The translations under genes were made by a program, and so were the position numbers. The notes beneath the pieces were generated by a model. It had not been told where the DNA came from, did not search any database, and saw only the letters and a program-made list of their open reading frames with translations. DNA of 64,000 nt, taken from positions 80,508,245-80,572,244 of the forward strand of contig CM060175.1 in NCBI GenBank assembly GCA_030549775.1, written 5' to 3'. Source of the stretch: Tamarix chinensis (lineage: Eukaryota; Streptophyta; Magnoliopsida; Caryophyllales; Tamaricaceae). Positions 1 to 13,600 of this stretch are shown in pieces (position 1 is the stretch's first letter; each line of letters begins with the position of its first letter).

Positions 1-3000
1 CACATCCATATATTGTAACCACTGCATCTACTCCTTCCATGCATGTCTTTTTAAATTCTTCAGCCACTTGGTGAGTTTCATGTTATCGGCCTCTTAGGGA
101 AATGTAAGTGATCATAATTGCTAAGTGGAAAAATGAAAAGTCACGGAATATTATATGTAAGTGTGGCATTTAATTATTTTTACTCTATATAAATGTGGAG
201 AACTTGCCGAATCATCCATCACAAAGTGCTTATTATCATCAGTAAACCTGAGCATTTGTTTCTGCGAGTAGACCATTAAATTTGCAGTTATGGCAGCTCA
301 ATTTTAAGTCTTCAAAGAAATCAATATATCAAACTCTGAATCGGCTGTGAAGGGCAGGGTCATCCAGAAATATACAGTCCCGAAATATTCTATTCCACAA
401 GGAATTTTTAGTCTGGAATGTATATTACACGATAAGGAGGTGAGGCTTTGTAATTGTGTGTCTAGAATATCAAATATTCTAAATCTTTTATCCAATTGTG
501 ACTTATCTGTGTGAGTATGCAATTTTATTATATGCAAATTTATGTAATGTATACATGATATAATATATAATGCATCTAGAATATTAGCTATTCTATTTCT
601 TATCAGATTGTCACCTATTTTTGTAATTATGCAAGTTTATATTATGAATTGTTATATGTATAATATATGGTAGGATATATACTTCGTCTAAAATATCAGG
701 GGTTCTAATTTTGTATCTGATTGTGACTTATTTATTTTGCTACTGCCGGATTTTTTTGATGATTATAACTTACAGAAATAATCAGATCCTTTTTCCATCT
801 ATCATTTGCTTTTTAATTTGTTGTTGAGCAGGGAAGGAAAAGGGATACATCAATACTTTCCTAACCATCATATTACTGCAGCAACCTACCTTTATGAATA
901 CACTTCCATAACTGTTAGATCCCCAATGCAGGAAGGATGGAAGAAATAGGAATCCGTCAGTACTTTCATTACTGTCATATACCCAATGTAGGAATCACGC
1001 AAGGAACTGGAGTTTAATCATGATTGCACTACTACCTTTATTGTTTATATTTTTCCTGATATTTGGTTTTGATAATCATATGCCTTAATTGATTTGTTAG
1101 TATAAACCCAAAAAAGGCGACAAAGCTATGGCAAAAATAGTTCAATCATCTATTAATGAGAAAATACAGTGCCAGCAAAGAAGATTCTAACTCGACTAAC
1201 AGTTAAATCAACCAAGGTATTAAAGCTCAACTGAAATCCAATGATGCAAGCACCACCACCAAACCCAAAGGGATAGAAAACTCATGCAATGGGCACCTAA
1301 ATTTCCTGTCCACCAAGTTAAATGATCATGATGGGCCAATTGTTTAATAATTAGTGAATCCGAAAGAACTTTAATTGGTTTATAATATACCATATAGTTG
1401 TGTTAGGGATCTCAGTGCAAGTGCAGTGTGAATGTGTGAAAACAAAAAATTGTTTGGTAGCACATAATTCTCACCAAATAAATAATTTTTCCTTTTAAGG
1501 TAGATCAACAAAATGGACAAACATAATTTACCTTTTCGCACAAGGAGAACATACTCAGACAATTGTATATGAATTGAAATGATTTTACATTTGGTTCTCA
1601 ACTAATGCTTGATAACATTTTACACATTCAATTAATGTTCATATTTGTATTAGATATTTATTTTATTTTGATTAAAATGATAGTAATAAATTAAACATTA
1701 CATGTTTTTAAGAATGATTTATTTTAAATTATAAGTTTACTCAATAAACCAAAAATAGATAATCCTGTGCATTGTATAGGACTGTAGGTGAATTACTAGT
1801 AAAGGAATAATACAGAAAAGGTGACAACAGGGGGGAGAATATTATTCTAGAAAGATTTTCTTTTTGAGACATTTTGCTAAAAAGATTGTTGACGCTGCCT
1901 GAAACTGACAAACAAGACCATGGCATGACAAACATATCTACATTGAAAGCTTGAAAATAGAAACATTAAAAAATTAGTGAATAAAAGTATCACCAACAAA
2001 AATCTTCAATCACTTTAAGTGCCTAACCCAACCCACCTCAATACTCCCAGCAAAACCTCTTGTTACTCTCACTCTCCTCTCTTTTCTCCTCCCCTCCCTA
2101 TTGCTGCCTTCGTCTTCCCACTTCAGAGGCCACCACCTCATTAGTTAACCACCACCAAAGCTTCCACATCTTTGCTCTACTTTTCTTACCTTCCATCTCA
2201 CTCCCACTCTGCTTTCCTACTTTTTGTCTCTCCATCCCTGCCATTAAAACCAAACCCCTCCCCTGTTCTCTCTACCCTCCCATCCCTTTCCTCTCTGTTC
2301 CATGATGACATCAAAGATCAAAGAGTAGGCTTTTCAAATCTTCAGTCAATAAAAGCAGACATCAAGGAAAACATAGCATACTTGTGAGTTCTTCAAGTCT
2401 AATTCATTTCGTGTTCATCATGTGGGTTCAAGGATTTTAGGGTCGAAGTTGATTCTACTTAGCTTCAATTTTTTTCTCTGGTCCATCACTCTGGTTACAT
2501 TCAAATTTCAGTTTCTGTTGAACTAGTATCCTGGGAAATCACAAGAATGACAAGGAGGACAAGCCCTCAAGGACTTTCATAATCTGTTTGTATTTCGCAA
2601 TTTGCATCCCCAAATATTTTTTTATTCACAAGTTGTTGAGTAGTCAAAGCAGTTGAAAGTAAGCATTTGACTATATGGCCACTCAGCACAACAGACTATT
2701 CAAAGATGAAGATTAGTGTTTTTTAATATGTTCATACAAAAATCCCTACTAAAAGGAAAAAGAAAAGTCGGGGCAAAGCAGGAAGTTCAGTAGTTTTACA
2801 CAACTGGCCAGTTCATTCGAAATCAGCAACTAGTTTGATAAAATACCGCTCAGTTTGCAGGAATTTTAATAACAATTAATTGTATATCAGGACCAATCAA
2901 CGGGTTGACCGGTATGCTCCTGTTTAGCTTTTAAAACTATGGGTATAATAAAAGCAGATAAATGAAGATGCCACAGCCAACAGAGAAAACATGATTTAGT

Positions 3001-5751
3001 AAATTAGAAAAAGTTCTGAATCTACCACGCACTATCCCCAGTGTACAGCAAATGGTCTAGCACCATCCTCGAAGGATCTTAGCAGGTTTCTTTCTCTTTA
3101 TGCAAAAAGGGTGCAAAGCTATATCCAATGTTAAATGCAACAATATGAAACAATTTCACAGAAAAATCCAGTTCTAAACAAAAAATACATGTTGGCTATG
3201 GTGAGCAGGACAAAGAGCTGATGCTGTATGAGCAGATCAGGTACTTTTGTAAAAATGAGATTTCTCCCCTGGTATATTTGACAACTTGACATATTAATAA
3301 CGGGGATCAACAAACAATAAAGATATGCCACAGATATGATATTTAAGCATTGTCTGATGCAGCATGACAACTGCAATAAACTGATACTTCAGAAGGCTCA
3401 AATCTCAATATTCATTAATAAAATTTTATGCTGCTTAATTTGGTTAACCATTCAATCAATTTGTTCAATAGGAACATCAACCTCATTCAACTTTGCCATA
3501 GCAGACCTAGATTATAAATCTCAGATTCCACATTGCACAGAGTCGGTTAGGTTCACTAAATATTTTCAATCAAAGCAGTTTAATAGAGGTTGCATTGGAT
3601 GAATTTTAGGACCAATTGAAGGAAATAGGATAATTGGTCTTAGTGAATGTGATGTCTTTCATTTGTTGACAGCTTGGGTCTCGAAGTTGAGGTGGTGATC
3701 CATTGGAGACGCAGAAAAGGTGCACACTCAATGGTGATGTGATGGTAGCAATCTACAGCACATCAGTATTGGCTCAATGGCTAAGCTCTTAGACAGAACC
3801 GACACAAGGTGACAAATGATGAATTGAAACCCTCCCAATTGGTATTCACAAACATAAACACAAATAAAAATCAGACCAAAGGAAATTACTGCTTTTTGGT
3901 GTCTTTACAACAGAAGAAAATGAGCAATTACAAGAAACAATGATAGTATCCTAAAGATGGAGACATAAGTATTCCTGTAATATAATTCATAACAGCAATT
4001 CTACAATAATATACTAAAGATAATATCGAAACTTTGTATAAATAGACAAAATTAAATATTATAATTAAGGAACTCCTGACTCTCGTTGCAATGTATGCAA
4101 CAACGTTATATTCATCACCAATCATGGTCTTGATAATGTACTCCATACAGATGAAAGGAGCTCCTCACCACTCAAGTTACTCCATCTCAAACCTGATTTA
4201 AACTCTAAAACCAAAATAAAGAACCCCCACTGGCCAGTCGGGAGTTAGCCCATTGGCTTTAAAGTTTAATAATTCACCAAAACAACCAAATAGTCAAAAG
4301 CAAGAATATCCATACTCTGCAAGTTGAATAACTACAACCTGAAGCCCCTACAAACCATCAATTCCACCAAGAAACTGATACTTACACCAGCTCAACAACA
4401 TGCTCTAAACTCTCCGCTGTGATTCATGGAGTTAGAGCAAAGTTTGGTACCCCTTATCATCTGACCTGTTACTTATTACAAAATTTCAAAACTATCCTCA
4501 GTTTTTATCCTCCTTTACTATAAAGTGTTTTTGAACAAATAAAATACATTGATGGACATGCCCAAGAATGTCAATACATATTAATTCATTTCATCTCAAG
4601 TTTGGTAGATTATTTACCAAATGAGCCCTATATAATGCTCATTGAGGGGAGGTTTATTGGTCAAAAGTAGGCAAGGTCAAGTAAGCCTCCCATGCACCCC
4701 AAAAAAGAAACCACACAAGCTTGCCCAATATCAATAAATTGACAAGGGGCTGAAAACTGACAGCCGGACCACAAGAAAAGCTGATCCCTTATATTTTCCC
4801 ATTGACCCAAGTCAAGAGAGTGCCCCAAACTGGCCAAGGATATGCCAGATCAAAATGAGATCAGAGACAGGAATTCAGACAAAAAACTATCATGTTGATT
4901 ATAATAACTCCCAATCTTCAATTCTTTCTCATTTAGTTTTATCTTCACAAGAGTGTTACTTGGATATACGGCATAAGAGGGGCCATTTTTAGGACCTAGA
5001 AATCTAACATGTTCAAAGATCATCATCAATCATCCAAGCCTTTTGAGCTATACCAGAACATCTGCATTCCATCCACCTTTCTGTATATACATGACTGTTA
5101 GGCAACCATCCCCAGTTGTTCAACAAAAGAAATTGCTTTTGGTGATTTACATTGCTTCTGTCTCTGTAAGTGTCCCAAAAATCCAAGAAGCCTGAGCCAG
5201 AATAGTAGTACAATCTAGGGTCATTCATATCCTCATACAATTGTCAGCCGAACAACCTTCCCAAATCAGCCAGAACTTCGGACTCCTTTCCTAATCTTGT
5301 ATCTTTAAGTATCAAACTGCACCTGACAAAAATTGTATATGTTGGAGAACCAACAAACCTCTGCCATACACATAGATCAAACTAACAACAGCATGTGCTG
5401 AAAGGGTAACGTAATCATGATGACATGAACATTATGCATCTAAACGTGAGCAGCAATGACCACCTAAACCAGAAATGTACCCGTCTAGGGTCAACAACTC
5501 CATTGATTGCCAGCTGAACTGTCATCCCAAATCAATGAGAAACTTCACACTCCTTCCATGAAGTATCTTCTACCTTAAGTATCAAAAGCTGCAGTAGCAA
5601 AATTTGCCTCTGCTGAAAAAATCAGGGAATATTCTTTCATAAAGCTACACTAAATTAACACCCGCAAATGCTGAAAGGGTAAAATAAACATAAAGCCATG
5701 AGCATTATATGTCCAAACATGTGATGCAATGACTGTATGAAAAATACAGAC
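1..5751. other. AT-rich non-coding sequence left of the last visible SEC24 exon
   Basis: No reading frame here matches a family I recognise, and the SEC24 C-terminal segments were not found. It is probably intron or downstream sequence of SEC24. Two things stand out: a pyrimidine-rich stretch at about 2035-2300 on the plus strand (CT-rich, no gene-like frame), and a diverged tandem duplication at 5214-5735 listed separately. Short open frames here have no support. Confidence 0.5.
5214..5735. repeat. Two-copy diverged tandem duplication, unit about 270 bp
   Basis: Matching landmarks recur about 270 bp apart. TCTAGGGTCA occurs at 5214 and 5484; a CTTTAAGTATCAAA / CCTTAAGTATCAAA pair follows each; TGCTGAAAGGGTAA is at 5396 and 5669; a shared GAGCATTAT / GAACATTAT segment ends each copy. 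The copies have many substitutions and small indels, so the duplication is old. It lies in non-coding sequence just downstream of the SEC24 exon at 5752. Confidence 0.65.
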
Positions 5752-8700
5752 CCCAGCCAGGTCGACATCTGTTGGAATCCGTCTGCAGAAGTTTCCAGAG
5801 TATTCTTGGACTTGAAGACCCTACAAGATAATGAGGTCATAAAAATAAGAATAAAAACCTTGTTTATGACAGCATCACATCAAAATAGGCCATTCTATTT
5901 AGTATAGGGTTTGGGAACCACAAGAACTGTACCTGACTGCACCTCACACGCATAACCGCTTCAAATCCTTGTGGCCTTGTCACATTCCATCTTAGATCAT
6001 TATAAAGCTTGGCAGTGTCGGACACTGCAGAGAAAGGGTAATAATAGTATACCTGAACAAGACAGAGAAAAAAGGCTTCTATCATTAAAACAACCACCCT
6101 TGAAATCCAAGAGAACCAGCCATTTAGAATTAAGAAACAGCAGGTTTCCCAATTTTATTGAATGCTATTCAGCCATGGGAAAAACTGAGAACACAAAATA
6201 TAAAAGAAAAGGGTAAAGAGAAGAGAGAGATGTCATCCTAAGAACTTTCCTTCATCAACTAAGCTGGTCCACAATCAAGACCATAAAAGTCATTACTCAC
6301 TACCATACAAGGACAAGCAGTGTTATAAAACAGAGAACAGCCTAAATATTAAATGTTTATAGTTAACAAGAATATAAAGCCATTATTGATTACCATGCTC
6401 ATCTACGGCTGTGTTCTTAAAATAGATAGCTAATATAACAAGTAATACCTCCGTATCAAAAAGCAAGTCATTCTATAACCAAAATTTTATATAAACAAGA
6501 AATTCCTTTAGAAAAGTCAAAACCCACTTTCCCTTTTTACCCTTATATTTTTTTCTTTCATTATCCATTCATTAAATGCTTTGCTATATTTCAATTAAGG
6601 ATGTAAATAGAATTTTAAGACTCCATTTATTAGTTCCTAAGAAATTATGTAAATTGTTAAAATGATTTTCTTTTTGATACGGAAGGAGTATAGACAAAAA
6701 AAAGGGGGGGCAGATTTGCAAATGAAAGTCATGGACATTACCTGCCCTCCGGTACTTCGAGGCACAACAGACATAGAAGCAATATCCACATAGGACTGAG
6801 TAGTGATGAATAGGTCAACACAGACCTGAAGAGTATAAAGACACGAATGTTAAAGCAATTACTCATTAAGGGTAAAACAAGGAGAAGAATATTTGCTAAC
6901 TACAGCAGCTGCAAAACAATTTACTCATTAAGAGAGAAATAAGGAGGAGTATTTGAAGATTAAGAAACGCAAATATTTATAAAACTCTATGATTCACCTG
7001 ATATTCAGCAAACTCAAGTGCCATTTCTCTCAGGGTCTTATCAGCTGGTTGGAGCAGTTTATGTGCTTCCTGCAAATCAGAGAAAAAAGAGGTCAGTCAG
7101 TAAGCATTAACCAAGGTTTCTCTTATGTGATAAAGTTAATGCATATTAAACTCCAAAAGTCTTTCCAGTGGCAAGGCTTCTGGAGCAAACAGCAGATCAA
7201 TTATTATATAAAACTGCACATATTTTTAATTTTTGGCATAATCTCAAGTTGTTAGAATAGGTCATATAGACCAAGGAAGTTAGAGGTTAACCGAATCCGG
7301 CTTCTTCTTGACCAAGTCGACTCTTATGAAATATCACAGAAGAGGGTAAAAAGCTTTTCTCCTTCACTGATGATTTAGAAGAGTAGATCGCAGATGAAAA
7401 TTTCTCCTTCCTCTTGAGAAGCTTCCCTAAGGTAGAGTTAAATGTTGACAATATGAATCACAAACTGAAATAGAATTTTGGTGAAACAATGTTTAGTAAG
7501 CAAGTAAACTGTTACCAACCACCTTCTCCTCTGGAATGATAATGGCTAGAGCTCGTTTGATTTTGAGGTGCGATATCAAGATTCATCAGCATGTATGGAT
7601 GAGCTCACAGGACAGATTTTACTCGAAACCCTACGGATACTTAAACGGATATGGATACAGATATGAAGGATGAAAGAAAATACCCACCAAGTTCGGATAC
7701 GAATACGCGTACGGGATATATATATATCCGTACTCGTGCCCTTACCCGTATCCATATTTGTACCCATTTACATGATATATAATTACCCTTTTACCTTGAT
7801 TTTAGAATAAATATAATATAATATTATGGTTAAAATTGTCCTCTAACTTAAACCTAAATGGGTCGTTTTGTTGGGTAACGGATATGGATGTGTTAGTAGA
7901 TATCCGTATGGGTATGGGTACGGCTTTTTTTTTATCAGGCACGGATACAGGTATAAGCGTACCCACCCCATTTACATCCCTTCCCACAAATGGCAAGGCT
8001 AAATAAAAAGAGAGGCAAGTGGCTTCTTCCTTTAGCAATATGTAACAAACTAGAAAAACAGAGAGACAACACAAAAGGTAATTGGAAATATCGTTATTTG
8101 CTATTTTACAAAATTCCTAATGTGAGAGTTAGATGCACTTATCTCATATGTACCAATAGAAAAGGATTATAATATAAGGTAAACCAAATCAAGATAAAAA
8201 ATAAACAAAAAACTCTAGATAACAAAAATTATCAGTACATATCTGTCGATATTTAAGATAAATATATCAAAGACAACTAATATTTAGTACAATGTATTTA
8301 GGTGATGTATCTGAACTAAGATATCAAGGATCGACCCTCAATCCTTGATGGGAACTAGGTGCATACCCTGTCCTTCAAAATGACCTCAAGGTTAACAACT
8401 AGGTAGAACTATAATAGCTAATTGCAACCTTCCCAAGTGGACTCTTAAGATGCCAATCCTTCCCAATAGACCAACACATCTTCTTCTCACGCATTTGTCT
8501 TGAATAAACATCATGCAAACACTTCCACAAATTTTATCCTACTCTACTTTAATCAAGCCACTCCATTGGCCGCCAACCATCTTAATGTATTGTAACAGAC
8601 TAAAAAGAGAATATTTATCCCTCACTACTTTGAAGCCTTCCGACTCATCAATGATGACTATTCTCCTCTGCCCTAGTGATGCCTCTTACCGCCTTCGACA

Positions 8701-10547
8701 TAGCCTCAAAGCTTTTCTCTAGTTGCACCACAATGTCTAATGGTGCTAGGATAGTCGTCATGCACATACAAACAATGAAATCATTCTCAAGACAATGGTC
8801 CATATGCTCTAATAACTATTCGGTATGAACCGAAAAAACTAAAGAGAATTGGTATGTGGAAATCTAATTATTTGTAAAAGATAAGGATTCAAATCTAATT
8901 CAAATTTTATACAATAAAACAAAACTAGGTTCAAGATAAAACCAAATTAAGATAACCAAGGGAAAAAAAAAACTATCTAGCATCTAAGTTAAAATGATTA
9001 TCTCTCAGATTTCATCGCTAAATGATTTTCTATCATATTTCTAAGCTAAAGATATTAAAGATAATATATTGGATATTTGATATGTATTCTTATATCAAAA
9101 CAAGAGATATCAAGTATTGGCCCTCCTATCATGATGAGACCTGACAAAGAACAATGATATATGCCTAATTATTTTGGAATAATGTATTCCCTTATTCATG
9201 CATTACATGGGTAGATATATACATGAGTAATACATATAATTAAAGAATGTACACTAGATCACGTAAATGCATGCATGTACGAGGATTAAGTGTAACTATA
9301 AGTTGATGCATGCATCAGAATTAGATGTCATTCTTAACTAATGAAAGAATACATGTATTAGGACTAATTATGGGTCTTAAATAAACCTTGATTTGCACAT
9401 GTATTAGGAGTAAATGTAACACCTAACTAATACTAACTCCATCCCATAAAAATAGGTTTGTTTAGATTTGCACATATATTAAGAAAATATAATCAATGGA
9501 ATGTTTATAGTGCATTTTATTACGATTTTTCCACATTTACCCTCACAATAGAAATTGTTGTAATTAGTTCTTTAGAGAAGTTATATTTCCGCTACGAATT
9601 AATTAAGGGCATTACAGATAATAAAAAAATAAATATAGAAACAAGCCTATATATTGGGACAAACCAAAATAGAAACCAAGCCTAATATTATGAGACGAAA
9701 GGAGTATTTGATAATTAAAAAATGTGTCAATTACATCTGAAAGAACCTCCGCAATATATCATCATTAAAAGGATCATTTGGAAGGAAAGAAACAATGGAC
9801 TTCAAGGTTCAGGAAACTCTCATTGAGAAGCTCAAAGATCCACAAGAACCTTCCATTTTAGGAAACTAACAAATTCTTACATGAATGTACCTTCTTTCGA
9901 AAATTTGTGAATGGCTTAGTGCAATTTCCAATATATAATTTTCTAACACAATGACTTCCCTTCTTAGCAATCACCTATTTCAAGACTTAAATTATTTTCA
10001 TTTTTTAACTTTCACCTTGATCTAAAATAATAATAATAAACTATGGGTTTTTCTTTTCCCAAAAACCATGGAGCCTGATCTATAAGGCACATTAAGTTTA
10101 TTCTTCTATGTGAAGAGCTGATTCCAGCAACCCTAATGGTTTTCTACCGACTCTTCACAGTTTGGGCCATACATGTATGATGTATCTCAATAAACCCAAT
10201 CTACATAAGGAAATAAAGGGACGGGGATAACCATGTGATCTACGGCCCAGATCTGTTTCTTATCACAAAGAGTTGGACCAGCATTGTCATTCCTGGTATT
10301 TAACGGCATTCTTCAATCTAATATCCTCTCAAATCACAAAACATCTTCCATTGAAAAGGGGAATCTGGTTGTGGGAGAGAAATTAAACACCATCACCAAA
10401 TAAATTAATACAACAAAAAAGAATAAGAATGCCATGGAGACTATTGAGAAATCTGAGGTATGTGAAGCCGGAAACAGTCAACCCATTATTACACAGTCTA
10501 CTCAGCATAGATAGATATAAGAGTTAGATAGGAAAGTGATATATATA

Positions 10548-10582
<35 letters not shown>

Positions 10583-10662
10583 TACCTTTTCACCAGCTAT
10601 AGTGTTACTTCTTCCTTCAGCCTCTCTAGCAGAAAGGGCACCAATTCCAAGTGAAGGCAATA
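5752..10662 (-). CDS. SEC24: SEC24 exons 12-16: end of trunk and start of beta-sandwich
   Basis: Exons 10586-10662 ([17 protein letters not shown]), 6998-7069 ([20 protein letters not shown]), 6742-6825 ([18 protein letters not shown]), 5933-6052 ([18 protein letters not shown]) and 5752-5820 ([18 protein letters not shown]). These give the trunk's C-terminal part and the first beta-sandwich strands. The exon at 10586 ends in AAG|GTAAC and its intron starts straight away with an ATAC/AT microsatellite. After 5752 the donor is GGG|GTCTGT. No continuation of the family sequence after PTDVDLAG was recognisable further left. Confidence 0.9.
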
Positions 10663-13600
10663 CTATAAATGCAAGAGTGAGAGACATCAACATTACTGAC
10701 ATGAAGCAAGGGAAAACAGTAAATATCATACAACCAAGAGAGAGAACACAAATTGTCCAGGTATAAGACTAATCAAAGTGCAGTTGCATTATCTGCTAAT
10801 CCTATTTTACATGCTCGAACCAAACATTTAGAGCTGGATTTGTATTTTGTTCGAGAAGCAGCAAAGCAGCTGGTTGTTAATCATGTTCCAGCCATTGATC
10901 AAGTGGCTGACATCTTAATAAAATCCTTATTTTCTCAGTTTTTTGACAAGGTGAAAAGAAGGTTGACAGCAGAAACTTGAATATGTAGAGAGTTGGAATT
11001 ATGAGGAAGAAATAAGGAGTGTAGTGATGTGGCAACATTATCTTTTTATATCTTATTCTATATCTTTTTCTTTTCTGATTAGTATTAGATAGTTATATAT
11101 ATAGATATAGATATAGATATAGATATAGATATAGATATAGATATATATATCTGCAGATGTGTGATGAGCAGATACACAGATTTTCTTATGTATAATCTGC
11201 AGTCAATACAAATCAATTAAGGCTGGGCATGTTCAATTCTTCTTGCTAATTCCCTTTGTTTCTGAAATTAGTTTACAGCATTCTCAGTGTAAACTTAACT
11301 TGGTATCAGAGCTTGGTTGCTCTTGATCTCTGTAATCTTTTGTTAGAATTCTCAAGATTCTAGAATGGCACAAGAGTATACCAATTCTTCAAAGACTCAA
11401 GAACAACAGGATTCTGTCAAGGTCTTGTTAGATCAAACACAAATTCTTCAAGGTGATGATCCACTAAAGCTGGTTGTCACTCCTCTCAGCCAATTAATCA
11501 CTTTTAAGCTCGAGGAGGACGATTATCTTTGGTGGAAATATCTGGTTGAATATGCAATCAGTGGTTATGGGCTGGATGGATATATTTTTGGAACGCCAAG
11601 AGATTCCTAAGCAGGCAATATTAGATGAGCAAGGTATCATAGTTCCCAATCCTGCTTTTATTGCTTATAAGAGACTGGATAAACTTCTTATATCTTGGTG
11701 GTGGTTGTCTATATCTTCTTCTTATATTCCTCAATTAATTGGATGTAAATCATCCTATGAGATATAGACAACTCTTGCATAGCAATTTGTCTCACAATCA
11801 AATACTAAGATTATGTATTATAAAAGGCAGCTTGAAGGATGTAAAAAGGAAGGAATGATCATGAAAGACTATCTTGCAAGAATAAAGATGATGGTAGGTT
11901 TGCTTGGAGAAGGTGGTCATAAGATGAGTGAAACAGATCATGTTTTGGTAGTGTTAAATGGCCACTAGTGGCTGTAATTGCTTCGAGGGAAACTCCCCAT
12001 GAATTGAGAACTGTAAGCAATCTTCTTTTGGCACACGAAGGTAGAATCAATCAACAGTTGACAGGTAAAATGGTGGCTAACATTGATACACAACGAAGGA
12101 ATCCAAGTAATAACAATGGTAATCAAGGATCATGGGGTTCAAAAAATCAAGATCCTTGGACTTCAAGAGGCCAATTAAGGCTTTATCAGAATCAACAGGA
12201 AGGAAACATAGCTAGTCTTAGAGGAAATAGAAGCAGAGATCGTGGAGGACGCAGTAACAACAATAAACCACAATGTCAGCTCTGTGGCAGAATGGGTCAT
12301 ACAGTTATAAAATGCTATTACAGGTTTGATCCAAGCTTCGCTAGGTTCAGTAACAATTCTAGTAGTTCTGGTGATAATAATCAAGGTACTGGCAATCAAG
12401 CTTCAGTCAATCTAACTCAAGAACAAGTTAATTCTTCTTCAGATTCAGTTGGACAATTTTTTAACAGCACATGCAAGTTCAAATATGCCAAGCTGGTATC
12501 CGAATTTAGGAGCAACAAATCACATGAATAATCTCACCTTTGGCACTGAGTTTGCTAGTAAACATAAAATTTATATGGGTAATGGTGTAGGTTTGAATAT
12601 TGCACATGTTGGTCATTGTTGTTTTTCTTCAAATTCATGCAAATCTTTACAGCTGATTCATGTATTACATGCGCCTTCAATCACCAAGAATCTTTATTAG
12701 TGTTTCACAGTTCACCAAGGATAATTTGGTGTATATTGAGTTTCACCCTTATTCTTGTTTTGTGAAGGACCCGGTCAGCAAGGAGACTCTTCTTGAGGGT
12801 CGGTCGATGGTCTCTATCAGTTTGATTTGTTGAAGGATGGATGATCCAAGGTTGAAGCAAATAAGAGGATACGGTCAAAAGATAAATCAAACCAATATAA
12901 GTTGTAAGACAAGTACTCACTGACTGTCATATTCCTTGCAACTTCAGCAAGAACAGTGTTTGTGAGGCTTGTCAATTAAGGAAGAGTCACAAATTTCCAT
13001 TTCCTATGTCCCAAACTGTATATACAGAACCTTTGCAATTAATCGAATCAGACATCTGAGGACCTTCACCTTCACCTTCGACGCATGGTTTTCAATACTA
13101 CTTAAGTTTTGTGGATGCTTTTTCTAGGTTTACCTGGTTGTACTTTCTTAAAAGCAAAGCAGAAGCACATGAATGTTTTGTTCAGTTCAAATCTCAGGTA
13201 GAACGTCACTTTAATAAGAAGGTTAAAATGCTACAGACACATTGGGAAGGTGAGTTCATAAGCTTACCTACACTTCTTAAGACAGCTGGTATTATTCATA
13301 GAGTGTCATGTCCTTCTACTTCAGAGCAGAATGAAATTATGGAAAGGAAACATAGGCATATTGTGGAAATTGGATTAACTTTATTGGCTCAAGCTAATTT
13401 ACCTCAGAAATTTCGGTCTGATGCTTTTTCAAGTGCTGTTTTTCTTATCAACAGGTTACCTACAAAAGTTCTAAGACAACAATATCCTTATGAGGTACTT
13501 TTTAATGTCAAACCAGATTATTCATTTTTGAAAATTTTTGGTTGTCTTTGTTTCCCTTATTTAAGGCCCTATAGTGCTCATAAAATGGACTATAGATCAG

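Noticed and set aside
2060..2387. Short plus-strand frames in a CT-rich stretch
   Set aside because: Ser/Leu/Pro composition follows pyrimidine bias; no splice context or family match.
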